Shown piece by piece: positions 18,641 through 27,534 of a stretch of DNA of 64,000 nucleotides. This stretch comes from Nostoc sp. UHCC 0302 (GTDB lineage: Bacteria; Cyanobacteriota; Cyanobacteriia; Cyanobacteriales; Nostocaceae), in NCBI RefSeq assembly GCF_038096175.1, contig NZ_CP151099.1:1800501-1864500 (forward strand). The letters run 5' to 3'. The first letter of the stretch is position 1; each line of letters begins with the position of its first letter. The position numbers were made by a program, and so were the translations under genes. The notes below the pieces were generated by a model. It made no database searches. It was not told the origin of the DNA and worked only from the letters and a program-made list of their open reading frames with translations.

Positions 18641-18913
18641 ATGATTGAGAAAATGAACTATGAAAACCGCGCTAAAGTCTTTACGGCTCTTTCAGACGCA
18701 ACACGCCTGCGCCTAGTAGATTTATTGCTTGGTGCTGACGAAATAAGTTGTTCAGAAATTGCTCAACGCTTGGATATTAGCCTTTCACTTTCTTGTCATC
18801 ACTTGAAAGTTTTGACGGAAGCGGGTTTGGTGAAGAACTACAAAAAAGGTCAGACAAGATACTACTCGCTTGAGCGTGCTGTTTTAAATTATACCTTAGA
18901 GAGCTTAAGGTGA
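18641..18913 (+). CDS. ArsR-family transcriptional regulator
   Basis: A 90-residue winged-helix repressor-type protein: ALSDATRLRLVDLLL (helix 1-2), ISCSEIAQRLDISLSLSCHHLKVLTEAGLV (recognition helix, residues about 35-64) and YKKGQTRYYSL (wing). Cys37 and Cys52 lie near the recognition helices, but the usual ELCVCDL metal box is absent, so a metal ligand cannot be asserted. Its likely target is its own promoter or the divergent CmcJ-like gene. Confidence 0.9.
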   Translation: MIEKMNYENRAKVFTALSDATRLRLVDLLLGADEISCSEIAQRLDISLSLSCHHLKVLTEAGLVKNYKKGQTRYYSLERAVLNYTLESLR

Positions 18914-18937
18914 GTTGCGATGCGATCGCCTAATTAT

Positions 18938-19111
18938 CCCTGTTTTGTCACTTTGGTAGAACCCAATAGCCCAAAGGCTTTATTAGCCTTAATTTTCAGG
19001 ATTTGGCTACAAACTTTAATTACTATTAGGAAATAGAAGCTCAAAGCTTGACTCAATCAAAGTTGCAGAACCTTGCTTTGATTATTGTTTTTTGAGAGTG
19101 ACAAAACAGGG
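18938..19111. mobile_element. MITE-like element with 15-bp terminal inverted repeats
   Basis: Perfect ends ccctgttttgtcact (18938-18952) and agtgacaaaacaggg (19097-19111) enclose 144 bases without coding capacity. Short TA-rich flanks (taattat left, ttatta right) may be a target duplication. It lies 24 bases past the ArsR stop. The remaining gap to 19426 shows nothing. Confidence 0.8.
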
Positions 19112-19426
19112 TTATTAAGTCTGCTTAATTAATTACGCTTAACAGCGATCACAATGACAACAAAATATTACGCTCTGATACCCCTATGATATTCCAAACA
19201 AACTCTTAGTGATACAACTTGAGGGTTGTGATCACTGATGTTCAAAAACTGGAAGTCACGCTGCTAGATTTAGCAGAATATGGTCTTAGGTCATCATTAA
19301 CAGCCAATTAGCTAAGTGATTATCTCTCAAAATAATGCACAATTTTAGCTATCCCACATTACTAATTTAGATTTACTTAATAAATTAACTCTAAATCCAT
19401 GTGTGACAAACATTTTCCAAATGCTC

Positions 19427-20536
19427 TTACTTCAGTGCAGCTATACAAGTTGCCACTGGATAATCTGGATGAAAATCATCTAAATCTTGAGTTGATAATT
19501 CTTGTACTGCAACTCCCATAAAACTTGCTAAAACTGTTAGAGGATTACCATAAATATGCAAATTATGTTCAGAAAAATCTTGAAATAACTCTTTCATTCC
19601 ATCTGGTAATGGTCGCCAATAATCTTTTGGAGCATTATGTAATCTTTGGGCGCTTGGAACCATACAAAAACACTTACCACCTACTCGCAGCCAATTATAA
19701 ATATTTTGTACAACCACCCAAGGATTATGACAATGTTCCAACACGTTAAAGAGCAATATTGTATCTAGAGACTCTGGTATAATTATTGTTGAATTATGAA
19801 TATCACCAACTAAAGTAACTCCTGGTCTGGATACTACGTCGAGGGTTTGATATTCAGTTGCATGAAAAAACTGATAAATTTCTTTATTTAGTAGTGTGCC
19901 ACCTATTTCCAATACAGAGCCGACAACTTGATGCCGAATCTCGTTAACAAATTGATCTAAATAGTATCTATCAATAGGGGTTCCTCTAGTAAAGCCAAAC
20001 TTATGGCATAAAGGAAATTGCCGTTTCAAATCACCCCAATCTAAAGTACTTACCGCTGGGGAAAGCAGACCCAATGTTGCCAAATATTCTACTGTTTCGC
20101 TAAAATCATCAAAACTATAAATTTTTGATTCGTCTGCTATTAAATATTCTTGGTGAAATAGGCAGATAAGCACCTGGTGAGTTTCTAGACTAATCGCACT
20201 GAAATCATTCTTTTGGTCTGCACTCCTCAAATTAAGTAACTCTTTTTGAGAAATCTTTAATGTTTTATTACCTAACAAAACCAAGAAATTATTTGAGTTA
20301 TTACGGGCTTGGATACATTGATTTAGTAAGTATTTTGAAATAAGTGAACAATTAATTTCTTGGAAGCGCTGATACGCAACTTCTAAAGATTGTTCATGGA
20401 TGAAAATTTCTAGAATAGTCAACCAAGATTTGTTGACAATAATCTGTGTTTTCTGATGATTAGAATCAAATATTGCTACAATTTGAGAATCTTTGGCAGT
20501 TAATATTGCACTTGCTACATAGAATTTTTTTATCAT
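19427..20536 (-). CDS. SAM-dependent methyltransferase-domain protein
   Basis: A 369-residue protein. Residues 1-180 form an unassigned N-terminal region. The C-terminal half is a class I methyltransferase: motif I GSVLEIGGTLLN (about 209-220), TLDVVSRPGVTLVGDI, then LDTILLFNVLEHCHNPW, the acidic post-motif typical of methyltransferase type 11, and GGKCFCMVPSAQRLH. These domains often act on sugars or in cell-surface glycan loci. No partner genes are adjacent. Confidence 0.78.
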   Translation of the reverse strand: MIKKFYVASAILTAKDSQIVAIFDSNHQKTQIIVNKSWLTILEIFIHEQSLEVAYQRFQEINCSLISKYLLNQCIQARNNSNNFLVLLGNKTLKISQKELLNLRSADQKNDFSAISLETHQVLICLFHQEYLIADESKIYSFDDFSETVEYLATLGLLSPAVSTLDWGDLKRQFPLCHKFGFTRGTPIDRYYLDQFVNEIRHQVVGSVLEIGGTLLNKEIYQFFHATEYQTLDVVSRPGVTLVGDIHNSTIIIPESLDTILLFNVLEHCHNPWVVVQNIYNWLRVGGKCFCMVPSAQRLHNAPKDYWRPLPDGMKELFQDFSEHNLHIYGNPLTVLASFMGVAVQELSTQDLDDFHPDYPVATCIAALK

Positions 20537-20938
20537 AATTTTTCGTTTTATATATTTTAATTAATATAAACTCATTTGTAGATAATATTTATGCGTTAAT
20601 ATCAACAGCTATTTATCTAGTAAATCTAAAGGCAAGTATAAAGAATAAGAACGGCTTTACTTTACATGAATTAATAGAGGAAGCCTCTCCCAAAGGGAGA
20701 AGACCATGCTAGTTCACCGCAGAAGCCTCTACAAATTTCCGCAAAATCTAATACCAATTTAATTAATGATTGCAACACATCCCTGGGTGAAGACGCGATT
20801 CATCGCGTCTCTACAAATGGTCTATTCGTCACATTCTTTTTTCAAATAGATATAAAATTGAATGACTTCTCCAAAATAGAATTATCTTTGACTAAAGAAC
20901 CGATATTTTTAGCTTCTTGACAAAAATTAGTAATTTTA
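20537..20938. other. Intergenic region with palindromic repeats
   Basis: No gene seen. It holds the palindrome agacgcgattcatcgcgtct at 20791-20810, of the same family as those near 11460 and 26050, and the small hairpin ctctcccaaagggagaag near 20685. Confidence 0.6.
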
Positions 20939-21529
20939 CTAGATTCTATTACTTTCAGAAGATGCCATTTTTCTTTTCATAGCGATTAATAGCCCAACTG
21001 CTGCTATGCTACCCAAGATATCGCTAGGTTCTGGAACCGCAGTAGGTATACTTTTTGTAAAGGTGAAGGTGGCATAATTTAAACTAATTTCTGACCCAAT
21101 TGGCTGTGGATAACCAAATGCTGTTCGCTCATCTAAATCCCACTGACCTGAGTCATAACTTGAGCTAAACTCTGTAATTAAACCGGAATCATATGGGCCG
21201 ATAGGTACGAACAAAGTACTATTTCCCCCAGCAAGAGTAGCTACTGGGGTTAGGCTATTCAACACATTAGTAATTGCATTCACCGCTGTTAAGGCGTCCG
21301 TATCTTCAAACAATGGTGTACTAGTAGATTTAGTGGGGTCAAACAAATTTATCGCTGAATCTTGAACAAAGTTCACATTGTATAGTTTGTTCCCAATCTG
21401 CAAATCTTCGATACTACTAGCATTATTGTTCACAATATTTACTTTAGCAGCATCAGCTCTCACTGCTACACCAACCCAAGCGATCGCAGAAACTGTAATG
21501 GCAACACCTAGTTTAATTGCGTTTTTCAC
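20939..21529 (-). CDS. PEP-CTERM sorting-signal protein
   Basis: A 196-residue exported protein. The N-terminal signal peptide is KLGVAITVSAIAWVGVAV with cleavage near ADA. The mature part is Ser/Thr/Asn-rich with no known domain. The C-terminus has the PEP-CTERM signal VPEPSDILGSIAAVGLLIAM followed by the basic KRK. Such proteins are processed by an exosortase and reach the outer surface or matrix. No exosortase gene is in the window. Confidence 0.85.
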   Translation of the reverse strand: MKNAIKLGVAITVSAIAWVGVAVRADAAKVNIVNNNASSIEDLQIGNKLYNVNFVQDSAINLFDPTKSTSTPLFEDTDALTAVNAITNVLNSLTPVATLAGGNSTLFVPIGPYDSGLITEFSSSYDSGQWDLDERTAFGYPQPIGSEISLNYATFTFTKSIPTAVPEPSDILGSIAAVGLLIAMKRKMASSESNRI

Positions 21530-21827
21530 GGCTTTTCCAGGCTCCTAAAAACTTTACAGAACGAGTGTGTTCCTTGTAGCAAACAAAAAGCCTTACAAGT
21601 TTATGCAAGGCTTCCACTAAGTACGTTTAGTACATTATCTTTTCATGACTTTGATAAGTTTACATAAATGCTTGAAATAAGCAAGATACATCTATTGACC
21701 TTCATACAATCTTCATCGAATAGTAACTTCTTTCTCAAACCCGACTACCTAGCCCTATTTAATATCACATTCTGAAACTTTACTAAAAGCGTTGCGTCTG
21801 ATTATTTTTGCAGATTTATATTGAGCC

Positions 21828-22433
21828 ATGCCCAATTACAGAATTCTCCAAAAATGTTTAGTTTTGGTGATGTTGGCTTTGATATCTGCTTTGTTGCTGG
21901 CGATCGCATCTACAGCCTCAAGTATTTATTTATATGGCAGCATTAGTAATAATATCAAGGCAGATGCCGCAATTGTTTTAGGAGCGGCAGCTTGGGGAGA
22001 AGAACCATCTCCTGTTTTCAGAGAGCGAATTAACCACGCGATTAACCTGTATAAAAATGGAGTTGTTAAGACGATCATTTTTACTGGCGGAGTAGGCGAT
22101 AGTAATGAACCAGCCGAAGCTATAGTTGGGAGAAATTATGCGATCGCACAACAGGTAAAAGCTGCCGATATTCTCACCGAAACTCAATCTCGCACAACTC
22201 ACCAGAACCTCAAAAATGCTCTGGAAGTATCATCTGCTCATCAATTAACCAAGTTTCTGATTGTCAGTGATCCATTGCATATGAAGCGAGCCGTATTGAT
22301 GGCACAAGGTTTAGGAATGGATGCACATTCGTCTCCCACACCTACCACTCGCTATCGCAGTTTTCGCAGTCAGATAGAGTTTTTGATCCGAGAAACTTAT
22401 TTTTACTTTGTCTACTTAGTGTTTAAAATCTAG
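21828..22433 (+). CDS. YdcF/SanA-family (DUF218) membrane-anchored protein
   Basis: A 201-residue protein with an N-terminal membrane helix (residues about 11-35) and a DUF218 domain: DAAIVLGAAAWGEEPSPVF (about 46-64), TIIFTGGVGDSNEP, SRTTHQNLKNA and FLIVSDPLHMKRAV. Relatives act in envelope integrity (SanA) or are of unknown function (YdcF). The active site probably faces the periplasm. Confidence 0.88.
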   Translation: MPNYRILQKCLVLVMLALISALLLAIASTASSIYLYGSISNNIKADAAIVLGAAAWGEEPSPVFRERINHAINLYKNGVVKTIIFTGGVGDSNEPAEAIVGRNYAIAQQVKAADILTETQSRTTHQNLKNALEVSSAHQLTKFLIVSDPLHMKRAVLMAQGLGMDAHSSPTPTTRYRSFRSQIEFLIRETYFYFVYLVFKI

Positions 22434-22574
22434 CAGCTAACTTGATATTTTTGGAATCTTTAACTAAAAGCAATTTACTTTTAAGATTTACTTTAAAAAT
22501 CAGTTTTGAGTAACCTCAACCCGGAGAATAGGTCAGAACACTTGAATAAGTACCAAATATCTGACCGGAAAATT

Positions 22575-23123
22575 ATGCTAACGAGAATTTGGGCCGCTAG
22601 AGTTGTACTAGCTTTTTCTTGGCTGATATCTGGGGTGATAGCTTCTGAGCCAATCAATGCTAGTTCTGTTTTGGCGCAGAAGCTTATGCCATTTTCTCAG
22701 CCAACGAATCAGACGCAGATTGGTGTCAGCAAAGTTGAATTTGGAATGAGGAGAGTTGACTCTAGAGGTAAAGCTACTTTTATTCCTACAACTAGAGTGC
22801 CACTTGAGGAGGGAATCGCCTACGGTTGGCGGATGAAACTTAAAGACTATCAGGGTGAGGTGAAATGGTGGGAAATCTTGCGTTTGCCAAAACCTCCGCA
22901 AACATGGGGTACAGATAATGGTGAAGACTTTTCAATATCAAGAGACGGCACTACGGTAGTAACTAGACGCACACAATCAGCTTCAGATGGTGTAATCGAG
23001 AATTTTTGGACGATCGCTCCCGGTGATCCAATTGGTAAGCATAAAATGGAAGTTTATATTGATGACCGTATGATAGGTTCTTTCCAGTTTGAAATTATTC
23101 CAGCCATGCAAAATCCGAGGTAA
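22575..23123 (+). CDS. Exported hypothetical protein
   Basis: A 182-residue form starting MLTRIWAARVVLAFSWLISG, a signal-peptide-like N-terminus, with Ala-rich cleavage candidates near VLAQ. A TTG at 22506 would add 23 residues but hides the signal sequence. The mature region contains paired Trp residues (VKWWEILRLPKPPQTWG) and a beta-rich C-terminus (IGKHKMEVYIDDRMIGSFQFEIIP). No family is firmly recognised. It lies 72 bases or more after the YdcF gene on the same strand. Confidence 0.65.
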   Translation: MLTRIWAARVVLAFSWLISGVIASEPINASSVLAQKLMPFSQPTNQTQIGVSKVEFGMRRVDSRGKATFIPTTRVPLEEGIAYGWRMKLKDYQGEVKWWEILRLPKPPQTWGTDNGEDFSISRDGTTVVTRRTQSASDGVIENFWTIAPGDPIGKHKMEVYIDDRMIGSFQFEIIPAMQNPR

Positions 23124-23388
23124 TACAGCAGGAGGCAGTGGACAGTGGGCAGGTGGTCGCCGAGCGCAGCCGAGGCGAGGCAAGAGTCAAACAGTTTTTA
23201 TGTCTGGCTTTGAAGCTTAGGTTTTGTACTTCACTATAATTGCAAACTGCTATAAGTAATCAGTAGGCAGCAGAGAGAAAATCTAGTAGGCTAGCACTGA
23301 TGTGCGACTCTAAATTTTTCCTAGAAAACCCGAACGCCTAGAGACCAGCTAAAGAGTATCTTGGAGATAGAGGTTTGATACTTTTTGG

Positions 23389-23718
23389 GTGGTGATCGTG
23401 ATTACTGAAGAATTTCAGCAATTGATTGAAAAACAGCCCTCATGTCCTGAAACACTGCCAACAGCCCTGCAAGCACTATGGTGTGATAGAAAAGGCGATT
23501 GGCGCAAAGCGCATGAAATAGTCCAAAATGCCAGTGATGCTGACAGTGCTTGGGTTCATGCCTATTTACACCGTAAAGAAGGCGATTTGAGCAATGCGCG
23601 TTACTGGTATCGACGCAGTGGTCAGCCAGAATTTGCCGGCAACCTAAACCAAGAGTGGAAACAAATAACTTCTTTGTTACTGAAGAAAGTTGACGAAGCA
23701 TGGACATTTACGAAATAA
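23389..23718 (+). CDS. TPR-like conserved hypothetical protein
   Basis: A 109-residue soluble, helical protein. The pattern ALWCDRKGDWRKAHEIVQNA followed by VHAYLHRKEGDLSNARYWYR looks like two TPR-type helical pairs. It is common in cyanobacteria, function unknown. GTG start at 23389; a second GTG at 23398 is possible. Its end overlaps the pentapeptide gene by 19 bases, implying translational coupling. Confidence 0.7.
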   Translation: MVIVITEEFQQLIEKQPSCPETLPTALQALWCDRKGDWRKAHEIVQNASDADSAWVHAYLHRKEGDLSNARYWYRRSGQPEFAGNLNQEWKQITSLLLKKVDEAWTFTK

Positions 23719-24074
23719 AGCGACGTTACGCCGCAGGAGAAAGATATTTTCCAGGCGTCACCTTAAGTAGGGCTAGACTAATTGCAGCTTATTTGCCTGG
23801 AATCAATTTATGGGGAGCTAACTTGAGTGAAGCTAATCTAGCTAAAGCAAAACTTTGGGGAGCGGATTTGAGTAGAGCTAACCTAGCTAAAGCGAATTTG
23901 ACCAGAGCTAATTTGAGCGGTGTCAAACTGAATGAAGCGAACCTCCGGGGAGCAAAACTCAACAATGCTAAATTGTATGGAGCAAATCTGACTGGCGCTT
24001 ACTACGATGAAAGCACCCGATTTTCTAGAGGTTTTGACCCCGTAAGCAAAAATATGCGGAAATTGGAAATTTAG
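23700..24074 (+). CDS. Pentapeptide repeat protein
   Basis: A 124-residue protein with about 14 tandem A(N/D/K)LxxA-type pentapeptides from residue 20 to 100 (for example ANLSEANLAKAKLWGADLSR), predicted to fold as a right-handed quadrilateral beta helix. The overlap with the upstream gene suggests a joint function. The stop codon (24072-24074) is the first three bases of the MITE-like element that follows, so the natural C-terminus may have been altered. Confidence 0.9.
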   Translation: MDIYEIKRRYAAGERYFPGVTLSRARLIAAYLPGINLWGANLSEANLAKAKLWGADLSRANLAKANLTRANLSGVKLNEANLRGAKLNNAKLYGANLTGAYYDESTRFSRGFDPVSKNMRKLEI

Positions 24075-24180
24075 TGGCGTGGCACAGCTAAGTTTGTGCA
24101 TTAGGATTTATGTTTTTTAGGGCTAAAGCCCAACTATGAGCCTTTAGCTATTACACCATTTTAGCTGTGTCGCGCCACTA
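24072..24180. mobile_element. MITE-like element with imperfect 20-bp terminal inverted repeats
   Basis: The left end tagtggcgtggcacagctaa and the right end (complement tagtggcgcgacacagctaa) match at 18 of 20 positions. The 109-bp element is non-coding and contains an inner gggctaaagcccaac hairpin. It abuts the pentapeptide gene and supplies its stop codon. Confidence 0.75.
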
Positions 24181-24202
24181 CTAGACTTGCTTTCTTAATT
24201 AG

Positions 24203-24236
24203 GAATTACGAATTACGAATTACGAATACGAATTAC
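24203..24236. repeat. Heptamer tandem repeat (aattacg)
   Basis: About four to five units of aattacg, running into the stop codon of the DUF1838 gene. Confidence 0.8.
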
Positions 24237-25048
24237 AGCTCTTCTGCTGCGGGAAGCGGAAATATTTCGCCAGCCAAATAAGCCTGGAAGTGCTTTTGAA
24301 AGTACAACCATGAAGTCATATCTTCCCCGTCTCGAAATACTTTCGGAGCATTCTTATACAGAGGAATCCGGGTATTAATTTCGTCTTGTAACAGTTGGGG
24401 CAGTTCAGTTAAACCACTGACTTTGCTACCAACAGCGCTGTAGATTAGTTGACCGGGGCGATCGCCCATTTTCATCCACGGAACCCACTGGCCAATCCGA
24501 TCCCAACTCAGCTTTAGTTGAGAAACTGAGGTGAGTGCTGGATTGAATAAATCTGCTGTTGGCACAGTTAATTTAAACAATTCTGCTGCTTGATAAGTCT
24601 GATTTGGGCTGTACTCAGCAAATTTGGGATCGTCTGCCAAAGGATTGGGGTAAAAAGGAAATATGTCAAAAACGAAGGTTGTGCTATCACCCTCTACTTG
24701 CGCGGGAAATTTTCCTTGAAAGATACCCTGCACCGGATCATTCGCTACGTGAATTACTGGTACTGTCTCGCCTGTCCAAGGATTCTCCCATTTACGTAAA
24801 ATCTCATCTGTCTGTGGGTTAAGGTAGTAAGTTAGTTCCCTAGAAGTAAAATCCCAGCTACCATCTGTAGTCGGAATACACCTACTCACGCTCAATCCCA
24901 GAATTTTAAACAGGAGGTGTCGCTTCTCACCAGGAATAAATGCGTAGATTTTACCTTTCCAAATTAGGAAGGTGGATTCAGTAGGGTCGAGAGAAGAGCG
25001 AGTTTTAACCCAGTGCTGCGCTTCAAGTTCTTGAATTTGGGCAACCAT
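24233..25048 (-). CDS. DUF1838 family protein
   Basis: A 271-residue soluble protein. It shows the family pattern: STFLIWKGKIYAFIPGEKRHLLFKILG (residues about 25-51), RELTYYLNPQTDEILRKWENPWTGE and TSVSQLKLSWDRIGQWVPWMKMGDRPG. Function is not known. It is flanked by heptamer repeats and by a structured inverted-repeat segment. No operon partner is seen. Confidence 0.85.
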   Translation of the reverse strand: MVAQIQELEAQHWVKTRSSLDPTESTFLIWKGKIYAFIPGEKRHLLFKILGLSVSRCIPTTDGSWDFTSRELTYYLNPQTDEILRKWENPWTGETVPVIHVANDPVQGIFQGKFPAQVEGDSTTFVFDIFPFYPNPLADDPKFAEYSPNQTYQAAELFKLTVPTADLFNPALTSVSQLKLSWDRIGQWVPWMKMGDRPGQLIYSAVGSKVSGLTELPQLLQDEINTRIPLYKNAPKVFRDGEDMTSWLYFQKHFQAYLAGEIFPLPAAEEL

Positions 25049-25116
25049 CTAAAGCATCCTGAGAATTTGCATAATAAAAAGAATACTTTCTGCATGATAT
25101 AGCACTCAGATACAGC

Positions 25117-25314
25117 AGAATTCAGGAGTCAGAAGTCAGAAGTAAAATTGGCTCTTTATCTGGCTTTTAAAAGGAACTGCCGAATCCGCAAGGCGGATGA
25201 ATAAATGGGTGTAAGTCCCGCACCAAATTCAAAATTTGGTGGTGCTTATAGGTGGTGGGTTTAAATCTCCTAGGCTCGTTGATTCTAACTCCTGAATTCT
25301 GACTTCTGAATTCT
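25117..25314. other. Structured inverted-repeat segment, possible MITE or ncRNA
   Basis: The outer arms are agaattcaggagtcagaagt-type on the left and the complement on the right. Between them are the hairpins atccgcaaggcggat (about 25193-25207) and caccaaattcaaaatttggtg (about 25222-25242), and gggtgtaagtcccgcacc. No coding capacity. It lies between DUF1838 and the TrpF-like gene. Confidence 0.5.
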
Positions 25315-25317
25315 TTT

Positions 25318-26010
25318 TTAATTAAATCCTGGTGAAAACTCTTGCGTACAATATTTCAATTGCTGGAAAAACAGCTTGAGTTTATTTTCATCTAATTCGC
25401 CGTTGCTACGAACCGCACTACATAAATCAAGCCCAAAAGGAGCTACTTGCTTGACTGCGATCGCAACATTCTCAGGTTTCAAACCTCCAGCTAAGAAAAT
25501 TGGTACATCTACCTGTTCGCGGATTTTGGCGCTTAACTTCCAGTCATGTAAACGTCCTGTGCCTCCCAATTCTTTTACTACCAGTGATTGATTGCCAGAG
25601 TCTAGTAAAATTGCATCTACGTAGGGAGTAACGCTAATTGCTTCCTCTAAAGATGCTTCTGTAGTCACGTGAATTACTTGGACAATGGAAATTCCTGGGA
25701 GAGCATCTCTAATATCTTGGTAGCTTCCCAATTCTAAACGATCGCATATTTGCACCGTATTTGTTCGGCAACGCCTCAACTGCTGAATAATCTCTTGAGC
25801 ATCTTGGCTAGAAGTAAGTAAAAAGGTAGCAATTGGTGGTGGCACAGAAGCAACAATTTTTGTAATTAGTTCCTCAGAGATTACACCTGGGCCACTCGGC
25901 ATATGAGAAACCAAACCAAGGGCAGACGCACCACAACGGATAGCAGTCCATGCTTCTTGTATGCTGCTGATACAGCAAATTTTGACTCTTGGGATTGCTG
26001 TTCTTTCCAT
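25318..26010 (-). CDS. Divergent phosphoribosylanthranilate isomerase-like protein
   Basis: A 230-residue TIM-barrel protein of the TrpF type. The catalytic Cys lies in VKICCISS (about residue 12) and the Asp in DAILLDSG (about residue 136). LAGGLKPENVAIAV and FGLDLCSAVRSNGELDENKL fit the phosphate-binding C-terminus. The normal loop after the second strand (SPR motif) is replaced by SHMPSGPGV, so it may be a paralogue acting outside tryptophan synthesis. It lies 25 bases after the AbrB-type gene. Confidence 0.72.
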   Translation of the reverse strand: MERTAIPRVKICCISSIQEAWTAIRCGASALGLVSHMPSGPGVISEELITKIVASVPPPIATFLLTSSQDAQEIIQQLRRCRTNTVQICDRLELGSYQDIRDALPGISIVQVIHVTTEASLEEAISVTPYVDAILLDSGNQSLVVKELGGTGRLHDWKLSAKIREQVDVPIFLAGGLKPENVAIAVKQVAPFGLDLCSAVRSNGELDENKLKLFFQQLKYCTQEFSPGFN

Positions 26011-26035
26011 TTTCTAGGGACTGGGGGAGAAATAA

Positions 26036-27256
26036 CTAACTCTTGACTTGTAGAGACGCGCCATGACGCGTCTCTACTTTTGAAACTTCACTATCAAGAC
26101 GACGAAACAAAAATATCCAAAGTGGTAGAGAACTATTAATTGCAATCAGTCGCACTAAATGACCAGTGGTGACAACTTCAACATTATGATGCAATGCTAA
26201 AGAAACCAAAATCATTTCTGCTGATCCTCCTGGTGCTGTGACTAACAGACAAGTCAACCAGTCCCAACTAGTTAATTGCATCGCAAGTATAGCAGCGATC
26301 GCTCCGGCTGCAAGGGTCATTGCTACAGACATCAAGGCGTAAACTATAGTTTTTTTCCCAAAAGTGGCTTTATCTCCCCAATACTCACCAATGGTAATTC
26401 CCAAAAGCATTTGACCTAATAAATTGATTAGTTGGGGCGGATTAAAATGAATATCACCTGTAAAAGGCAACAAATGTAGCAAAGGATTAAACCCTATACC
26501 AATCAACAATGCACCAAAAAAATCGCCCGCAGGAATTTTAAATAAAATAGCGAAATAAACTACTAATCCAGTGATTAGCAATACTAATAAAAGTAGTCCT
26601 AATTGAGATGGATCAAAATTAAGTAAAGCATTTTTGACGGGAAGTGTTGGCGAATTCCAATAATTACCAACTGATGTCTTGGCAATTAGAGGAATCAGAA
26701 AAACTACACTAGTAACGCGAATTGCTTGAACTAAAGCTACAAGACTAACATTTCTATCGTAATCCGCTGCGATCGCTGCCATCACTCCTACACCTCCAGG
26801 AACTGTAGCCAACATTGCTGTCAATAGGTTAGTTTTGCTCACACGGGAGTAAATGTAGCCAATGCAGCTGCCACACAGCAATAGAAATAAGGTCAGAAAT
26901 ATAAAAATTGGGACATTAGAAGCAACAGTGGCTATATCGCTATAGCCATTAGAAGCGCCAACATTCAATCCTACAAGTGCCATACCTACTTTTCTGGCAG
27001 TGCGGTTAGGTTTAGGGGAATATTGATAAAAAATCCGACATCCTTGAAGAACCACTGTCCCAGCAACAATTCCACCGAATATCCAGGCAATTCCGCCACT
27101 GCGAAATTTTGCTAAGAGTAAACCCAAAGGTAATGCCAAAAGCATTTCCAAAAACAAAACAGTTAATTGCTTGACAAACTCCTGTTGCTTAGTCACAGCA
27201 GGATTTTCATGAGTGGGTTCCTCCACAGTAGGAGCAACACTTAGGCTTTGATTCAT
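26036..27256 (-). CDS. AbrB-family (PF05145) multi-spanning membrane protein
   Basis: A 406-residue membrane protein of the family loosely called AbrB or ammonia monooxygenase-like, with two related halves of about five helices. The duplicated motif appears as TVPGGVGVMAAIAADYDRN and VTAPGGSAEMILVSLALHHN. No DNA-binding AbrB fold is present; this family name is a homonym. The last dozen residues (VETRHGASLQVKS) are encoded by a palindromic dispersed repeat and its flank. The transport substrate is unknown. Confidence 0.85.
   Translation of the reverse strand: MNQSLSVAPTVEEPTHENPAVTKQQEFVKQLTVLFLEMLLALPLGLLLAKFRSGGIAWIFGGIVAGTVVLQGCRIFYQYSPKPNRTARKVGMALVGLNVGASNGYSDIATVASNVPIFIFLTLFLLLCGSCIGYIYSRVSKTNLLTAMLATVPGGVGVMAAIAADYDRNVSLVALVQAIRVTSVVFLIPLIAKTSVGNYWNSPTLPVKNALLNFDPSQLGLLLLVLLITGLVVYFAILFKIPAGDFFGALLIGIGFNPLLHLLPFTGDIHFNPPQLINLLGQMLLGITIGEYWGDKATFGKKTIVYALMSVAMTLAAGAIAAILAMQLTSWDWLTCLLVTAPGGSAEMILVSLALHHNVEVVTTGHLVRLIAINSSLPLWIFLFRRLDSEVSKVETRHGASLQVKS
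26050..26077. repeat. Palindromic repeat inside the AbrB-type gene 3' end
   Basis: gtagagacgcg / cgcgtctctac around six bases. It is read in frame as the C-terminal tail of the membrane protein. Confidence 0.85.
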
Positions 27257-27357
27257 TGAACTGCGCTTTTCTAATTAGTTTAACTATGTACTCAAGCCAA
27301 GGCGATTGCGCAATCTGCTCAAGGTTTAAATTGACCATATCAAGGGGATGATCAGAA

Positions 27358-27406
27358 TTTGTCATTTGTCATTGGTCATTGGTCATTGGTCATTGGTCAT
27401 TGGTCA
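27358..27406. repeat. Heptamer tandem repeat (cattggt)
   Basis: Seven units of cattggt or the variant catttgt, upstream of the ABC exporter genes. This is the short-tandem-repeat type found across heterocystous cyanobacteria. Confidence 0.9.
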
Positions 27407-27534
27407 AGAGTCAGTATTTATTATCTCCCTTGTCCTCCTTTTCCCCCATTCTCCCCTGCCAATCTCTTGACTTCCTCTCAATATATTGAGAAGCTAATAT
27501 TTAGCTTGTCTAAGTAAAGGATGGCGTTAAACTT

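Noticed and set aside
27358-27406. Short tandem repeats as a CRISPR array
   Set aside because: Units are 7 bases with no spacers; typical heptamer repeats.
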